DNA of 64,000 bases from positions 1,488,001 through 1,552,000 of the forward strand of contig OZ251994.1 of assembly GCA_965246925.1 (NCBI GenBank). Reading direction: 5' to 3'. Position numbers and translations under genes: made by a program. Of the stretch, positions 42,478 through 50,906 are shown piece after piece; position 1 is the first letter of the stretch, and the number at the start of each line of letters is the position of its first letter. This stretch comes from JANPPS01 sp965246925 (GTDB lineage: Bacteria > Pseudomonadota > Alphaproteobacteria > Acetobacterales > Acetobacteraceae). A model generated the notes under the pieces. The model was not told the origin of the DNA. It made no database searches and worked only from the letters and a program-made list of their open reading frames with translations.

Positions 42478-43254
42478 ATGTATACGCCAGCTTCCCGGCC
42501 CCAAGGCGGCCGAACGGTCCTGACCCGGCTGCATGAGCGGCTGATGTTCGCATTGGTGATGGCGATCCTGGGCCTCGCCTTCCTGGCGGCCAGTGCCGCC
42601 GGCGCCGTCCTGGACACGATCTTGCCGCGCCGCATGCGGGCGCCGTGTGGGCGCTCCATCATGCGCCGCGGGTTCCGCTTCTGCATCGGCCTGATGCGCT
42701 GGAGCGGATACTGCCATTTCGACCTTACCGCGCTCGAGGCGCTGCGGGACGCACGCGGGCTGGTGATCGCGCCCAACCATCCATCCCTGTTCGACGTCGT
42801 CCTGATCGTCGCCGTGGTGCCCAACGTCGTATGCGTGACGAAGGCCGCACTGTGGAGCAACCCGCTGCTGGGCGGCATGGTGCGGCTCGCGCATTTCATC
42901 CGCAACGACGCTGCGCTCACCCTCGTGCGGGACGCCGCGGCCGAACTGAAGTCCGGCGCCAACCTGCTAATCTTTCCCGAGGGCACGCGCACCCCATCCG
43001 GCCAGGCGCTCGGCCCATTCATGCCAGGCTTCGCGCTTATGGCAAAGGCCGGGCGCGCCCCGGTGCAGGCCGTGTTCCTGGAGCAGAACACCGCTTACCT
43101 GCGCAAGGGCTGGAAGCTGCTGCGGCAACCCCCGCTACCGTTGATCTACCGCGTCCGGCTCGGCGACCGGTTCCACACGGAAGGCGTCCGCACCTTGGAG
43201 TTCGTGGCGCAGCTCGAGGCGTACTACCGGGCCGGGTTGGCGCATGACGCCTAG
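42478..43254 (+). CDS. 1-acyl-glycerol-3-phosphate-type acyltransferase (PlsC-like)
   Basis: 258 residues. After one N-terminal membrane helix (FALVMAILGLAFLAASAAGAV), the HX4D active site is APNHPSLFDVV and the acceptor-binding motif is IFPEGTRTPSG, as in LPLAT/PlsC enzymes. Acyltransferases of this kind are standard members of aryl-polyene clusters, where they are thought to attach the product to a lipid carrier. It overlaps the following glycosyltransferase gene by 11 bases. Confidence 0.89.
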   Translation: MYTPASRPQGGRTVLTRLHERLMFALVMAILGLAFLAASAAGAVLDTILPRRMRAPCGRSIMRRGFRFCIGLMRWSGYCHFDLTALEALRDARGLVIAPNHPSLFDVVLIVAVVPNVVCVTKAALWSNPLLGGMVRLAHFIRNDAALTLVRDAAAELKSGANLLIFPEGTRTPSGQALGPFMPGFALMAKAGRAPVQAVFLEQNTAYLRKGWKLLRQPPLPLIYRVRLGDRFHTEGVRTLEFVAQLEAYYRAGLAHDA

Positions 43255-44011
43255 CGCCACGCACCTGGTCATAATCCCGAGCTACAATACCGGCCCCGCC
43301 TTGTTGCAACGCACCGTGACCGGCGCCATGGCGGCGTGGGACCCGGTCTGGGTGGTGCTGGATGGCAGCACGGACGGATCCGCGGCGGCCCTGGCCGGCT
43401 TGCCGCTAAGGCTGCTGGCCCTACCGGCGAACTCCGGCAAGGGCGCCGCGGTCCGCCACGCGGTTGAACTGGCCGAGGCGGACGGGTTCACCCATGCGCT
43501 GATCATGGACGCGGACGGACAGCACCCCGCCGCCTGCATCGGCGAGTTCATGGCCGCATCTGCCACAAACCCGGCGGCGCTGGTCCTGGGAGTGCCGCAG
43601 TTCGGGGCCGAGGCGCCCGCGCTCCGCGTCAAAGGCCGGCGTATTTCCAACTGGTGGGCCAATCTTGAGACCGCCTGGCTCGGCATCGGCGATAGCCTCT
43701 TCGGGTTCCGGGTCTATCCCATCCGCCCGCTGCTGGACGTCATGCGGCAGTCACCGGGTATGCGGCGGTTCGACTTCGATCCGGAGGCCGCGGTCCGGCT
43801 GGTTTGGCGGGGCGTGCCGCCGCTCAACCTGCCCGCACCAGTGCAGTATCTTACGCCGGACGCGGGCGGCGTGTCGCACTTTCGGTATGTCCGGGACAAT
43901 GTCTTGCTGACCAGCATGCACATCAGGCTCGTGCTAGGTTTGCTTCCGCGGCTGCCGGGCTTGCTATGGCGCCGGGCGCGAGCGGCACGGCGCGCCAGCC
44001 CGCCGCCTTGA
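43244..44011 (+). CDS. Family 2 glycosyltransferase
   Basis: 255 residues, GT-A fold. VIIPSYNTGPALLQRTV opens the nucleotide-sugar domain, VVLDGSTDGSAAAL follows, and the metal motif is IMDADGQHP (DxD). The remainder, with GDSLFGFRVYPIRPLLDVM and FDFDPEAAVRL, matches the GT2 of aryl-polyene and flexirubin clusters. The last 89 bases overlap the 3' end of the convergent deacetylase gene. Confidence 0.88.
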   Translation: MTPSATHLVIIPSYNTGPALLQRTVTGAMAAWDPVWVVLDGSTDGSAAALAGLPLRLLALPANSGKGAAVRHAVELAEADGFTHALIMDADGQHPAACIGEFMAASATNPAALVLGVPQFGAEAPALRVKGRRISNWWANLETAWLGIGDSLFGFRVYPIRPLLDVMRQSPGMRRFDFDPEAAVRLVWRGVPPLNLPAPVQYLTPDAGGVSHFRYVRDNVLLTSMHIRLVLGLLPRLPGLLWRRARAARRASPPP

Positions 44012-44768
44012 TGGCAGCCAGCACTCCGGGTAGCGCCTCCAGCACGACGGGCTGGCCCGCCGCGGTACGGGCTGCGCGCCCGTCATGCAACATCAAGATG
44101 TCGCCATCCCGCATCCCCCGCACCAGCCGGCGCGTGACGGTCGCCGGGTGCCTGCAAATGGAATCGTAGGCGCGGCGGGCCCAGGAAACATGGCGAAGGT
44201 CCAGCTCCGCCAGCACAGGCTCCAGCAGCGGGGTGCGGAGGCCGGCCGGGGCCCGCATCCAGCGCGGCGGCGCGCCGGTGATGTCGGCCAGCACCGCCTG
44301 CGCGCGCCCGACCTCGCGCCGCATCGCCCCCATGCCGTAGGCTGCGAACGCCGCAGGGTGGGACCAGGTGTGGTTTGCGACCGTGTGGCCGCGGCGCAGG
44401 ATGTCCCGCACCAGCGCCGGGTGCTGGGCGGCGCTGCTGCCGATGCAGAAGAAGCTGGCCCGGGCGCCGTGCGCGTCCAATATGTCCAGCACGTGCGGCG
44501 TGACGTCGGGATCCGGCCCGTCATCGAAGGTCAGCGCGACCGCACCGCCCGGTGGCAGCCGTATCAGCGTCGGACCCACCCATTGCGCGCGCGGATGCAG
44601 CCCCACCGCCAGGACCGCGTGATTGGCCAGCAACGCCCCGGCCACATAGGGCCACCATGGCGTTATCAACCCCGGCAAGCCCACGCCGTGAACCCAGAGG
44701 GACGCGCGCACCAGCGGCGTGGGAGCCCAATGGACCGGCACGGCCGGGCTCGGGTCCAGCCGGCTCAA
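43923..44768 (-). CDS. Polysaccharide deacetylase (NodB domain), membrane-anchored
   Basis: 281 residues from TTG 44768, which overlaps the upstream gene's stop (TTGA) in the same style as other genes here. A hydrophobic segment near residues 20-50 (GLPGLITPWWPYVAGALLANH) may anchor it. The NodB domain shows ALTFDDGPDPDV (catalytic Asp pair), TVANHTWSHP (metal-binding HxxxH), MRAPAGLRTP and GDILMLHDG. It may deacetylate an N-acetylated sugar or lipid head group. Longer readings of this frame run into the COG4648 gene and are not homologous. Confidence 0.86.
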   Translation of the reverse strand: MSRLDPSPAVPVHWAPTPLVRASLWVHGVGLPGLITPWWPYVAGALLANHAVLAVGLHPRAQWVGPTLIRLPPGGAVALTFDDGPDPDVTPHVLDILDAHGARASFFCIGSSAAQHPALVRDILRRGHTVANHTWSHPAAFAAYGMGAMRREVGRAQAVLADITGAPPRWMRAPAGLRTPLLEPVLAELDLRHVSWARRAYDSICRHPATVTRRLVRGMRDGDILMLHDGRAARTAAGQPVVLEALPGVLAAIKAAGWRAVPLAPGAIASPAAAEANLARA

Positions 44769-45520
44769 ACCCCGGAAGTCGCCGCCCGGCGCAGGAAGGC
44801 GAGCCCGCCGCCCTGCCGCACGGCGCGGATGAGCGAGGGGAGGGACACGTGGGGGTGGGCCGGGAACCGCATGCGTCGCACCAGATCTTCTGCCACGAAC
44901 ATGGTCGCGACCAGCGGCATGTCTAGAACATTGACGAACAAGGACCAGCCCTTCGCCGATCCCCAAGCCAGCAGCAGCGCCGACCCGCCAATCTGCGCCA
45001 CGAAGAAGGCGCACCAGGCCCAGGTCACGGTCCGGGCGTATCGGGCGATCTCGTCATTGAACAGCGGATCGAGCCGCCGGCCCATCGCCACCACCAGCGG
45101 CGTACGGCCTGGCAGCAACGTGCTGGCGAATACCGCGAGCAGCGTGCTGTTGATGGCCAGGTGTGACACGCCCGCCACAACGAGCAGCCCCGTCTCTGCC
45201 GGAAGCCGCCCCGCGGCCTGGTAGGCAAGGGCCGCCGCGGCGGCCGTCCCCAAGCTGACCAACAGTATTGTCATCCAACTCAGGCCCCGGCGCGCGCAAG
45301 CGGCGGCAAACAGGCCCAGCGCCAGGCACCACTGCGCCGTGGCCAAAGCGACGGCCACCGGCAACCCGGCGCCCGTCGCGACCAAGAAATGCGTCGCGAA
45401 TGGCGAGGCGACCGCGGCCGCTCCCAACAGAGTACGGCCGAGCGGCTTCAGGCTCCCGGGCCATGGTTTTGAGGGAACAGGAATGGGCGCCTCCGTTTCC
45501 TGACTTTGCCCAGTGTCCAT
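44765..45520 (-). CDS. COG4648-type integral membrane protein (APE-cluster type)
   Basis: 251 residues with about five to six membrane helices: LLGAAAVASPFATHFLVATGAG, VALATAQWCLALGLFAAACA, SWMTILLVSLGTAAAAALAYQA, VAGVSHLAINSTLLAVFASTL and WAWCAFFVAQIGGSALLLAWG. The phrase LLPGRTPLVVAMGRRLDPLFNDEIARYARTVTWAW is the recognisable core of the COG4648 proteins that accompany the acyl carrier protein and AMP-ligase of aryl-polyene clusters. Function unknown. Transcribed divergently from the ACP gene. Confidence 0.84.
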   Translation of the reverse strand: MDTGQSQETEAPIPVPSKPWPGSLKPLGRTLLGAAAVASPFATHFLVATGAGLPVAVALATAQWCLALGLFAAACARRGLSWMTILLVSLGTAAAAALAYQAAGRLPAETGLLVVAGVSHLAINSTLLAVFASTLLPGRTPLVVAMGRRLDPLFNDEIARYARTVTWAWCAFFVAQIGGSALLLAWGSAKGWSLFVNVLDMPLVATMFVAEDLVRRMRFPAHPHVSLPSLIRAVRQGGGLAFLRRAATSGV

Positions 45521-45571
45521 AATCGTTTATGATCCCAGGTGTTATAAGAGTTTGGATAGAGGTAGGGAAAC

Positions 45572-45862
45572 GTGGCGCTGTCGCCGGATATGGACTTGGC
45601 CGTGACCACGCCTGGCATGATCGAGCTGGCTGAGCTGATCGTTATCACGCTCGGCCTCGAAACCACGGCGGACCAGATCGATCCGGACGCGCCGCTGTTT
45701 GGGGAGGGGTTGGGCCTCGATAGCATCGATGCGCTCGAGATCGCGCTCGCGGTTTCGCGCCATTATGGGTTCGAGCTGCGCTCCGATGATGAGCGGAACA
45801 AGCGCATCTTCGCCTCTCTCCGTAGCCTTGCGCAGCACGTGGCCGGGCACCGGACGCGGTGA
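45572..45862 (+). CDS. Acyl carrier protein
   Basis: 96 residues, GTG start with AGGTAGGG upstream. The phosphopantetheine attachment Ser51 lies in GLGLDSIDALEIALA (DSID motif). It is an APE-type ACP, to be charged by the ligase encoded in the next gene, which overlaps it by 4 bases (GTGA). Only one ACP is present; typical aryl-polyene clusters have two. Confidence 0.92.
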   Translation: MALSPDMDLAVTTPGMIELAELIVITLGLETTADQIDPDAPLFGEGLGLDSIDALEIALAVSRHYGFELRSDDERNKRIFASLRSLAQHVAGHRTR

Positions 45863-47160
45863 GCCACGCTTATGCGCTGATCGGACGGCCCCTGGATGCG
45901 GTATTGTTCCGGGGGCCGGACGGACCGGTGACGTCCGGCATGCTCCTGGCCGCCGCCGGTCGGGTTGCGGCCCAGCTACAAGGCGCTGGGCCGGTTCTAA
46001 ACCTGTGCACGCAGCGCCTGCCATTCACCATCAGCTTGCTTGCCGCCCTGTCGCGCGGGCAGCCGTCCGTGCTGGCGTCCGACCGCTCCGTGGCTGGCCT
46101 TGCAGGCCTGCGTGCCCGATTTACTGGCGCGGCGGAGCTGATCGATGCGGCGGCCGCCTTGCTGCCCGGTGACAAGACGGGGCCAAACCCGGTGCTGCCA
46201 GCCGCGCAACTCGCCGCCATCGTGCTCACATCCGGCAGCACCGGCGTGCCATCGGCGCACGAAAAGCCATGGGGCGCGCTGGTGGAGCGGAGCATCGCTG
46301 CGGCAGACCGCTTCGGCTGGACCGATGAGGCCGCCCCCGCCGCCATGCTGGCCACAGTGCCGTCCCAGCATATGTATGGGTTCGAAACATCCGTCCTGCT
46401 GCCGCTGCACGGCGCCCTATCAAGCTGGTGCGGCCCGGCGCTGCTACCTGCCGATATCCGCGCCGGGCTTCGCGCCATGCCGGGGCCCACGGTCCTGGTG
46501 ACCACCCCGGTCCACCTTCGCGCCATGCTGGAAGCCGGCGGAACGCTCGGCCCGCAGCACCAGTGCACCATATCCGCCTCCGCTCCGCTTGACCCCGGTA
46601 TGGCGCTTGCGGCCGAGCAGCAATGGGGGGCGCCGGTCCTGGAGATCTTCGGCGCGACCGAGGTCGGCTCCATCGCCAGCCGCCGCACGGCCGAAGGCGA
46701 GGCGTGGCTCACCTACCCCGGCCTGACCATCGATGCGGGCGCGCTCGTGACTGGCCCTCACGCCATTCCCACGGCCCTGGCCGATGAGTTGCAACTGCTG
46801 GACGGCGGACGCTTCCGCCTGCTGGGCCGCCGGGCCGACGTGGTGAAGCTGGCTGGCAAACGCGCCTCGCTCCTGGCGCTTACCCGCGAACTGGCCGGGC
46901 TGGACGGGGTGGAGGACGCCGCGTTCTACGCGCCTGATGACCTCGAACACCGCGCCGCCGCCCGCCTCGTGGCGTTCGCCGTCGCCCCGTCCCGCCGCCC
47001 GGCCGACCTGCTGCAGGAACTGCGCACGCGGATCGACCCGGTGTTCCTGCCGCGCCGCGTGCTGCAGGTGGACCGGCTGCCCCGCAATGAGGTCGGTAAG
47101 CTCCCGCGGGAGGCGCTGTCCCGGCTCCATGCCAGCTGCAGCACGGCCGTCGCCTCATGA
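45859..47160 (+). CDS. Acyl-ACP/CoA ligase (AMP-binding, ANL superfamily)
   Basis: 433 residues. Adenylation core motifs: IVLTSGSTGVPSAHEK (P-loop-like), EIFGATEVGSIASR, and RFRLLGRRADVVKLAGKR (A8 region with catalytic hinge), ending RNEVGKLPREAL (catalytic Lys in GKLPR). The protein is shorter than canonical acyl-CoA synthetases (about 500), as is usual in aryl-polyene clusters, where it activates the aromatic starter acid onto the ACP. Flanked by ATGA/GTGA overlaps. Confidence 0.9.
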   Translation: MSHAYALIGRPLDAVLFRGPDGPVTSGMLLAAAGRVAAQLQGAGPVLNLCTQRLPFTISLLAALSRGQPSVLASDRSVAGLAGLRARFTGAAELIDAAAALLPGDKTGPNPVLPAAQLAAIVLTSGSTGVPSAHEKPWGALVERSIAAADRFGWTDEAAPAAMLATVPSQHMYGFETSVLLPLHGALSSWCGPALLPADIRAGLRAMPGPTVLVTTPVHLRAMLEAGGTLGPQHQCTISASAPLDPGMALAAEQQWGAPVLEIFGATEVGSIASRRTAEGEAWLTYPGLTIDAGALVTGPHAIPTALADELQLLDGGRFRLLGRRADVVKLAGKRASLLALTRELAGLDGVEDAAFYAPDDLEHRAAARLVAFAVAPSRRPADLLQELRTRIDPVFLPRRVLQVDRLPRNEVGKLPREALSRLHASCSTAVAS

Positions 47161-47444
47161 CGGAGGCGGGCGCCTTCCAGGTTCCCGCCGGCCATCCGTG
47201 CCTCCCCGGCCACTTCCCGGGCGCCCCCGTGATCCCGGCCGTGGTCCTGTTGGATGAGGCGATGGCTTGTGCCGTGCCGGCGGGCGCCCGCCTCGCCGGG
47301 TTCGCGTCGGTGAAGTTCACCCGCCCCGTCATGCCGGATGAGCGCGTCACCGTCCTGGCCGGCCCGGCTGAGATGGGGCGGCTGCCTTTCGCCTGCACCG
47401 TCGGCCACGAGCCCGCCCTCCGGGGCGTGGCACTGCTGGCATGA
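47157..47444 (+). CDS. 3-hydroxyacyl-ACP dehydratase-like hotdog protein
   Basis: 95 residues. HPCLPGHFPGAPVIPAVVLLDEAM carries the FabZ/FabA-like catalytic histidine (GHFPG); the rest is a single hotdog domain. In aryl-polyene clusters this protein (ApeI-like) removes water from the 3-hydroxyacyl-ACP intermediate at each elongation cycle. It overlaps both neighbours by 4 bases. Confidence 0.87.
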   Translation: MTEAGAFQVPAGHPCLPGHFPGAPVIPAVVLLDEAMACAVPAGARLAGFASVKFTRPVMPDERVTVLAGPAEMGRLPFACTVGHEPALRGVALLA

Positions 47445-48367
47445 GCGCCGCCGCCTGGTCTGCCCAGCGGGAGCGTGGGTCCGCCGCGTGGCTGGGCGCA
47501 ATGCGCTGGGCCGTGACGACGCTGGGCGTTCCGGCCGGGCGCATGATCCTGCTGGCGGTCACGGCCTGGTTCCTCGTGACCTCGCCCCGCGCCCGGGCCG
47601 CCTCCCGCCAGTATCTCACACGGGTGTTCGGCCACCCAGCCAGTCTCTGGCAGGTGGCGCGGCACTTCCACAGCTTCGCCACCAGCACCTACGAGCGCGC
47701 TTTGCTGCTGATGGGCCAACCCGCGCCGCTGACGGTCGAAGGGTTGGACGTGATCGAGGCCGCGCTGGCCCAGGGCCGCGGCTGCCTATTGCTGGGCGCA
47801 CATCTCGGCAGTTTCGAGGCGCTCCGCCTGCTCGGGCGGCGCGCACCGGCGCGGGTGCGTCCCATGATGTATCGCCGCAATGCCGGCGCACTGACGGCTC
47901 TGATGGACCGGCTGGACCCCACGCTGCTGGCCGACATGATCGAGCTGGGCGACCCCTCCGCCATGCTCGAGGCGCGGGAGGCGGTGGCGCGGGGGGAACT
48001 GGTCGGCGTGCTGGCCGACCGGGGCGTGGGGCACCGGTTCTGCGCGGTGCCGTTCCTGGGTAGCCCGGCGCCGTTCCCCGCCGGCCCGTTCGCGCTGGCC
48101 CACGCGCTGGGCGCCCCCGTCTTGCTGTTCCGCGCCGTCCGCACCGGGCGCCAGTGGTGCATCCAGTTCGAGCCGTTTGCCGACCCGGTCGTACTGCGCC
48201 GCGCGCACCGGGAGGCAGATCTTACCGCCTATATCACCGCCTACGCTTCCGCACTCGAGGCCGCATGCCGGGCACATCCGTATGAATGGTTCAACTTTTA
48301 CCCGTTCTGGGATGCCCCGCCGCCTGCTGCTGCTAATCCTATTCTGGCCGGTCCGCCTTCACGCTGA
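47441..48367 (+). CDS. Lipid A biosynthesis-type acyltransferase (LpxL/HtrB fold)
   Basis: 308 residues. The HX4E catalytic motif is LLLGAHLGSFEALRLLG, followed by RRNAGALTALMDRLDP, LADRGVGHRFCAVPFLG and AFPAGPF-like PFPAGPFALAHALGAPVL, ending YEWFNFYPFWD. This is the LpxL/LpxM-like group found in aryl-polyene and related loci, where it may acylate the export lipid. One N-terminal membrane helix (VPAGRMILLAVTAWFLV). It overlaps the LolA-like gene by 56 bases. Confidence 0.89.
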   Translation: MSAAAWSAQRERGSAAWLGAMRWAVTTLGVPAGRMILLAVTAWFLVTSPRARAASRQYLTRVFGHPASLWQVARHFHSFATSTYERALLLMGQPAPLTVEGLDVIEAALAQGRGCLLLGAHLGSFEALRLLGRRAPARVRPMMYRRNAGALTALMDRLDPTLLADMIELGDPSAMLEAREAVARGELVGVLADRGVGHRFCAVPFLGSPAPFPAGPFALAHALGAPVLLFRAVRTGRQWCIQFEPFADPVVLRRAHREADLTAYITAYASALEAACRAHPYEWFNFYPFWDAPPPAAANPILAGPPSR

Positions 48368-48866
48368 GGGCCTGGACATCCCCGCGCTGATGACCCGCCT
48401 CGCCGCCGTGCCGGAGCGGCGGGCCCGGTTCCGCGAAGAAAAGCGCATCGCCGCGCTGACCGTGCCGCTCGTCAGCACCGGAACCCTGCTCTACCGCCGC
48501 CCCGGCTACTTGGAAAAGACCGGCGAAGGTGAGCAGCTCGTGGTGGACGGGGACCGGGTCACGCTGACCCTGGGCCAGGACCCGCCGCGGGTTATACCGC
48601 TCAGCGCCGACCCCGGCCTCCGCGCCCTGATCGACGCCTTCCGCGCGCCCTTGGCCGGTGATCTCCCGACGCTTACCCGGTCGTTCCAGGTCACGGGTGA
48701 GGGCACGGCGGCCGCCTGGCGCCTCACGCTGTTGCCTGCCAACGCAGCCGTCGCGCGGTTCACCCGCAGCGTCACCGTCTCCGGCGTGCAGGACCGATTG
48801 CAGGGGATCACGATCGTGCAATTCAATGGCGACGTGCAAACCATCGATATCGAGGGCCTACCATAA
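48312..48866 (+). CDS. LolA-like outer-membrane carrier protein
   Basis: 184 residues starting inside the end of the acyltransferase gene. A signal peptide (MPRRLLLLILFWPVRLHA) is followed by LolA-like strands: RRARFREEKRIAALTVPLVSTGTLLYRRPGYLEK and LVVDGDRVTLTLGQ. In aryl-polyene clusters such proteins (ApeL-like) are thought to carry the hydrophobic product across the periplasm. The partner MMPL exporter is absent from the window. Confidence 0.85.
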   Translation: MPRRLLLLILFWPVRLHAEGLDIPALMTRLAAVPERRARFREEKRIAALTVPLVSTGTLLYRRPGYLEKTGEGEQLVVDGDRVTLTLGQDPPRVIPLSADPGLRALIDAFRAPLAGDLPTLTRSFQVTGEGTAAAWRLTLLPANAAVARFTRSVTVSGVQDRLQGITIVQFNGDVQTIDIEGLP

Positions 48867-48926
48867 CAGGGCATTCCGGACGCCCATATGTAACGCGAGC
48901 CCCTTACCGCCCGAACGGCCAATGCC

Positions 48927-50906
48927 ATGAAGTCATTGCTCCTCACCCTGGCCCTGCTGACCGCGCCCGCCCATGCGCTGGAGAGTGCGCCCGTGCGCAG
49001 CGCCCGCGCGGTCGTGACGATGGTGACCGATACGGACCAGGCCGCGCCGGGCACGCCGCTCCGTGCCGGGCTGCGCATGCGGCTGGCACCGGGCTGGCAT
49101 ACCTATTGGCAAAATCCCGGAGACGCCGGCGTGGCGCCCGAACTGAATCTCGCCCCGGGCCCCATTGCCGGGCCGATCCAATGGCCGGTGCCGGAAAAGG
49201 TGCAGGAGGGGCCGCTCACCACATTCGCCTATACCGGCGAGGTGTTGCTGCCGCTGAGCGTGACCACCCAGGGCGCGGCCATGCTGCAAGCGCATGCGAG
49301 CTGGCTGGTCTGCGCCAACGTTTGCGTGCCGGAGGAGGGTGATTTCACCCTTGACCTCCCCGGCGGCACCCCCGCGCCGTCCGCCGAGGCGCCGCTGTTC
49401 GACGCCGTCCGCCTGCCCACCCCATCGCCCTACAAGGCCGCAATCGCGCCGGACGGCACGCTGTCCATCTTCGCCGACCCGGCGCTCATCGAGTCCGTCC
49501 GCAACGCCACGTTCTTCCCGTCAGACCCGGCCATCGATCCCGGCGCGCCGCAGCCCATGGTGAAGCAGGGCGGCACGCTACGGCTGGCGTTGAAGGCCAC
49601 ATCACCGCTCGATCCCAAGGGCTTGGCCGGCCTGCTGATGCTGACCGACGCATCCGGCACCGTCAGCGCGCTGGACATCGCCGCCACGCCCGGCCCGGCC
49701 AGCACTGGCCAAAGCCTGCCGCAACTGCTGCTGCTGGCACTAGCCGGCGGGCTAATCCTGAACTTGATGCCCTGCGTGTTCCCGATCCTCGCCATGAAAG
49801 CCATGGGCATCGCCCATTTATCCGGCCAGGGCCGCGCCGCCATCCGCGCCCACGCGCTGTCTTACACCGCCGGAGTCATGCTGGCGTTCATGGCGCTGGG
49901 CGGCGGCCTGCTGGCGCTACGCTGGGGGGGGCAGGCGGCGGGATGGGGCTTTCAGTTCCAGTCGCCGGTATTCGTCGTGCTCACGGCGTGGCTGCTGTTC
50001 GGCGTGGGGCTGAACCTTTCCGGGGTGTTCGCAGTGGGCGGCGGCGTCGCCGGCGCCGGCCAGTCTTGGGCGCAGCGGGGCGGGCATGGGGGCAGCTTCT
50101 TCACCGGCTTGCTGGCCGTGGTGGTGGCGACCCCCTGCACCGCGCCGTTCATGGGTGCCGCGATCGCGGGCGCCCTGGCCGCGCCGCCCGGCGTCACGGT
50201 CCTCATTTTCGCCGCCATGGGCCTGGGGCTCGCGGCGCCCTACGCCCTACTGTCGGTGGCGCCCGGCCTGGCGCGCGCGTTACCGCGGCCCGGCGCCTGG
50301 ATGGACGTGCTGAAGGAGGCGCTGGCGTTCCCGATGTATGCGGCCGGAGTATGGCTCGTCTGGGTCGTGAGCCAGCAGGCCGGACCGGACGGCGTGCTGG
50401 TGGCACTGTCCGGCCTGGCATTGCTCGGTTTTGCCGGTTGGGCGCTGGGCCGGGCGCAGCGGGGCGGGGGCCGGATCGGCCGGGGCGCCGCGCTGGCCGG
50501 CGTGATCGCGGCCGGCCTGTTGCTGCCCACCCTGACATCCGTGCCGTCCACGGACAGCACCGAGCGGTTCACCACGGCCCGCCTCGCGCAGTTGCGCGCC
50601 GAGGGCCGTCCGGTGTTCGTCAACATGACCGCCGCCTGGTGCGTGTCGTGCTTGGTGAACGAACGCGTGGCGCTCGGCACCGACGCCGTCCAGGCCGGCT
50701 TCCGCGCGCATGACGTGGCGTATCTAAAGGGTGATTGGACGCAGCAAGACCCCGGCATCTCGGCCTTCTTGCGTGAGCAAGGCCGGGACGGGGTGCCGTT
50801 ATACGTGGTGTACCTCCCCGGCCAGTCCCCGCAGGTCCTGCCGCAGATCCTCACCCCCACCCTCGTCCTCGCTGCCGTATCGCGAACGTCCAGCCCGCCT
50901 TTATAG
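48927..50906 (+). CDS. DsbD/ScsB-family thiol:disulfide reductase
   Basis: 659 residues. A signal peptide (MKSLLLTLALLTAPAHA) is followed by an ScsB-like N-terminal domain (to about 265; PGWHTYWQNPGDAG, SWLVCANVCVPEEG), an eight-helix DsbD/CcdA membrane domain (about 265-525) with NLMPCVFPILAMKAM and VVVATPCTAPFMGAA carrying the two conserved cysteines, and a C-terminal thioredoxin domain with AAWCVSCLVNERVAL. It passes electrons from cytoplasmic thioredoxin to periplasmic disulfides. Placed after the APE-like cluster but not obviously related; the stop overlaps hmgA convergently by 6 bases. Confidence 0.91.
   Translation: MKSLLLTLALLTAPAHALESAPVRSARAVVTMVTDTDQAAPGTPLRAGLRMRLAPGWHTYWQNPGDAGVAPELNLAPGPIAGPIQWPVPEKVQEGPLTTFAYTGEVLLPLSVTTQGAAMLQAHASWLVCANVCVPEEGDFTLDLPGGTPAPSAEAPLFDAVRLPTPSPYKAAIAPDGTLSIFADPALIESVRNATFFPSDPAIDPGAPQPMVKQGGTLRLALKATSPLDPKGLAGLLMLTDASGTVSALDIAATPGPASTGQSLPQLLLLALAGGLILNLMPCVFPILAMKAMGIAHLSGQGRAAIRAHALSYTAGVMLAFMALGGGLLALRWGGQAAGWGFQFQSPVFVVLTAWLLFGVGLNLSGVFAVGGGVAGAGQSWAQRGGHGGSFFTGLLAVVVATPCTAPFMGAAIAGALAAPPGVTVLIFAAMGLGLAAPYALLSVAPGLARALPRPGAWMDVLKEALAFPMYAAGVWLVWVVSQQAGPDGVLVALSGLALLGFAGWALGRAQRGGGRIGRGAALAGVIAAGLLLPTLTSVPSTDSTERFTTARLAQLRAEGRPVFVNMTAAWCVSCLVNERVALGTDAVQAGFRAHDVAYLKGDWTQQDPGISAFLREQGRDGVPLYVVYLPGQSPQVLPQILTPTLVLAAVSRTSSPPL

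Noticed and set aside
44769..45014. Longer start for the polysaccharide deacetylase
   Set aside because: It would overlap the COG4648 membrane protein gene by about 250 bases with Arg/Gly-rich, non-homologous sequence; TTG 44768 fits the stop/start overlap style of this genome.
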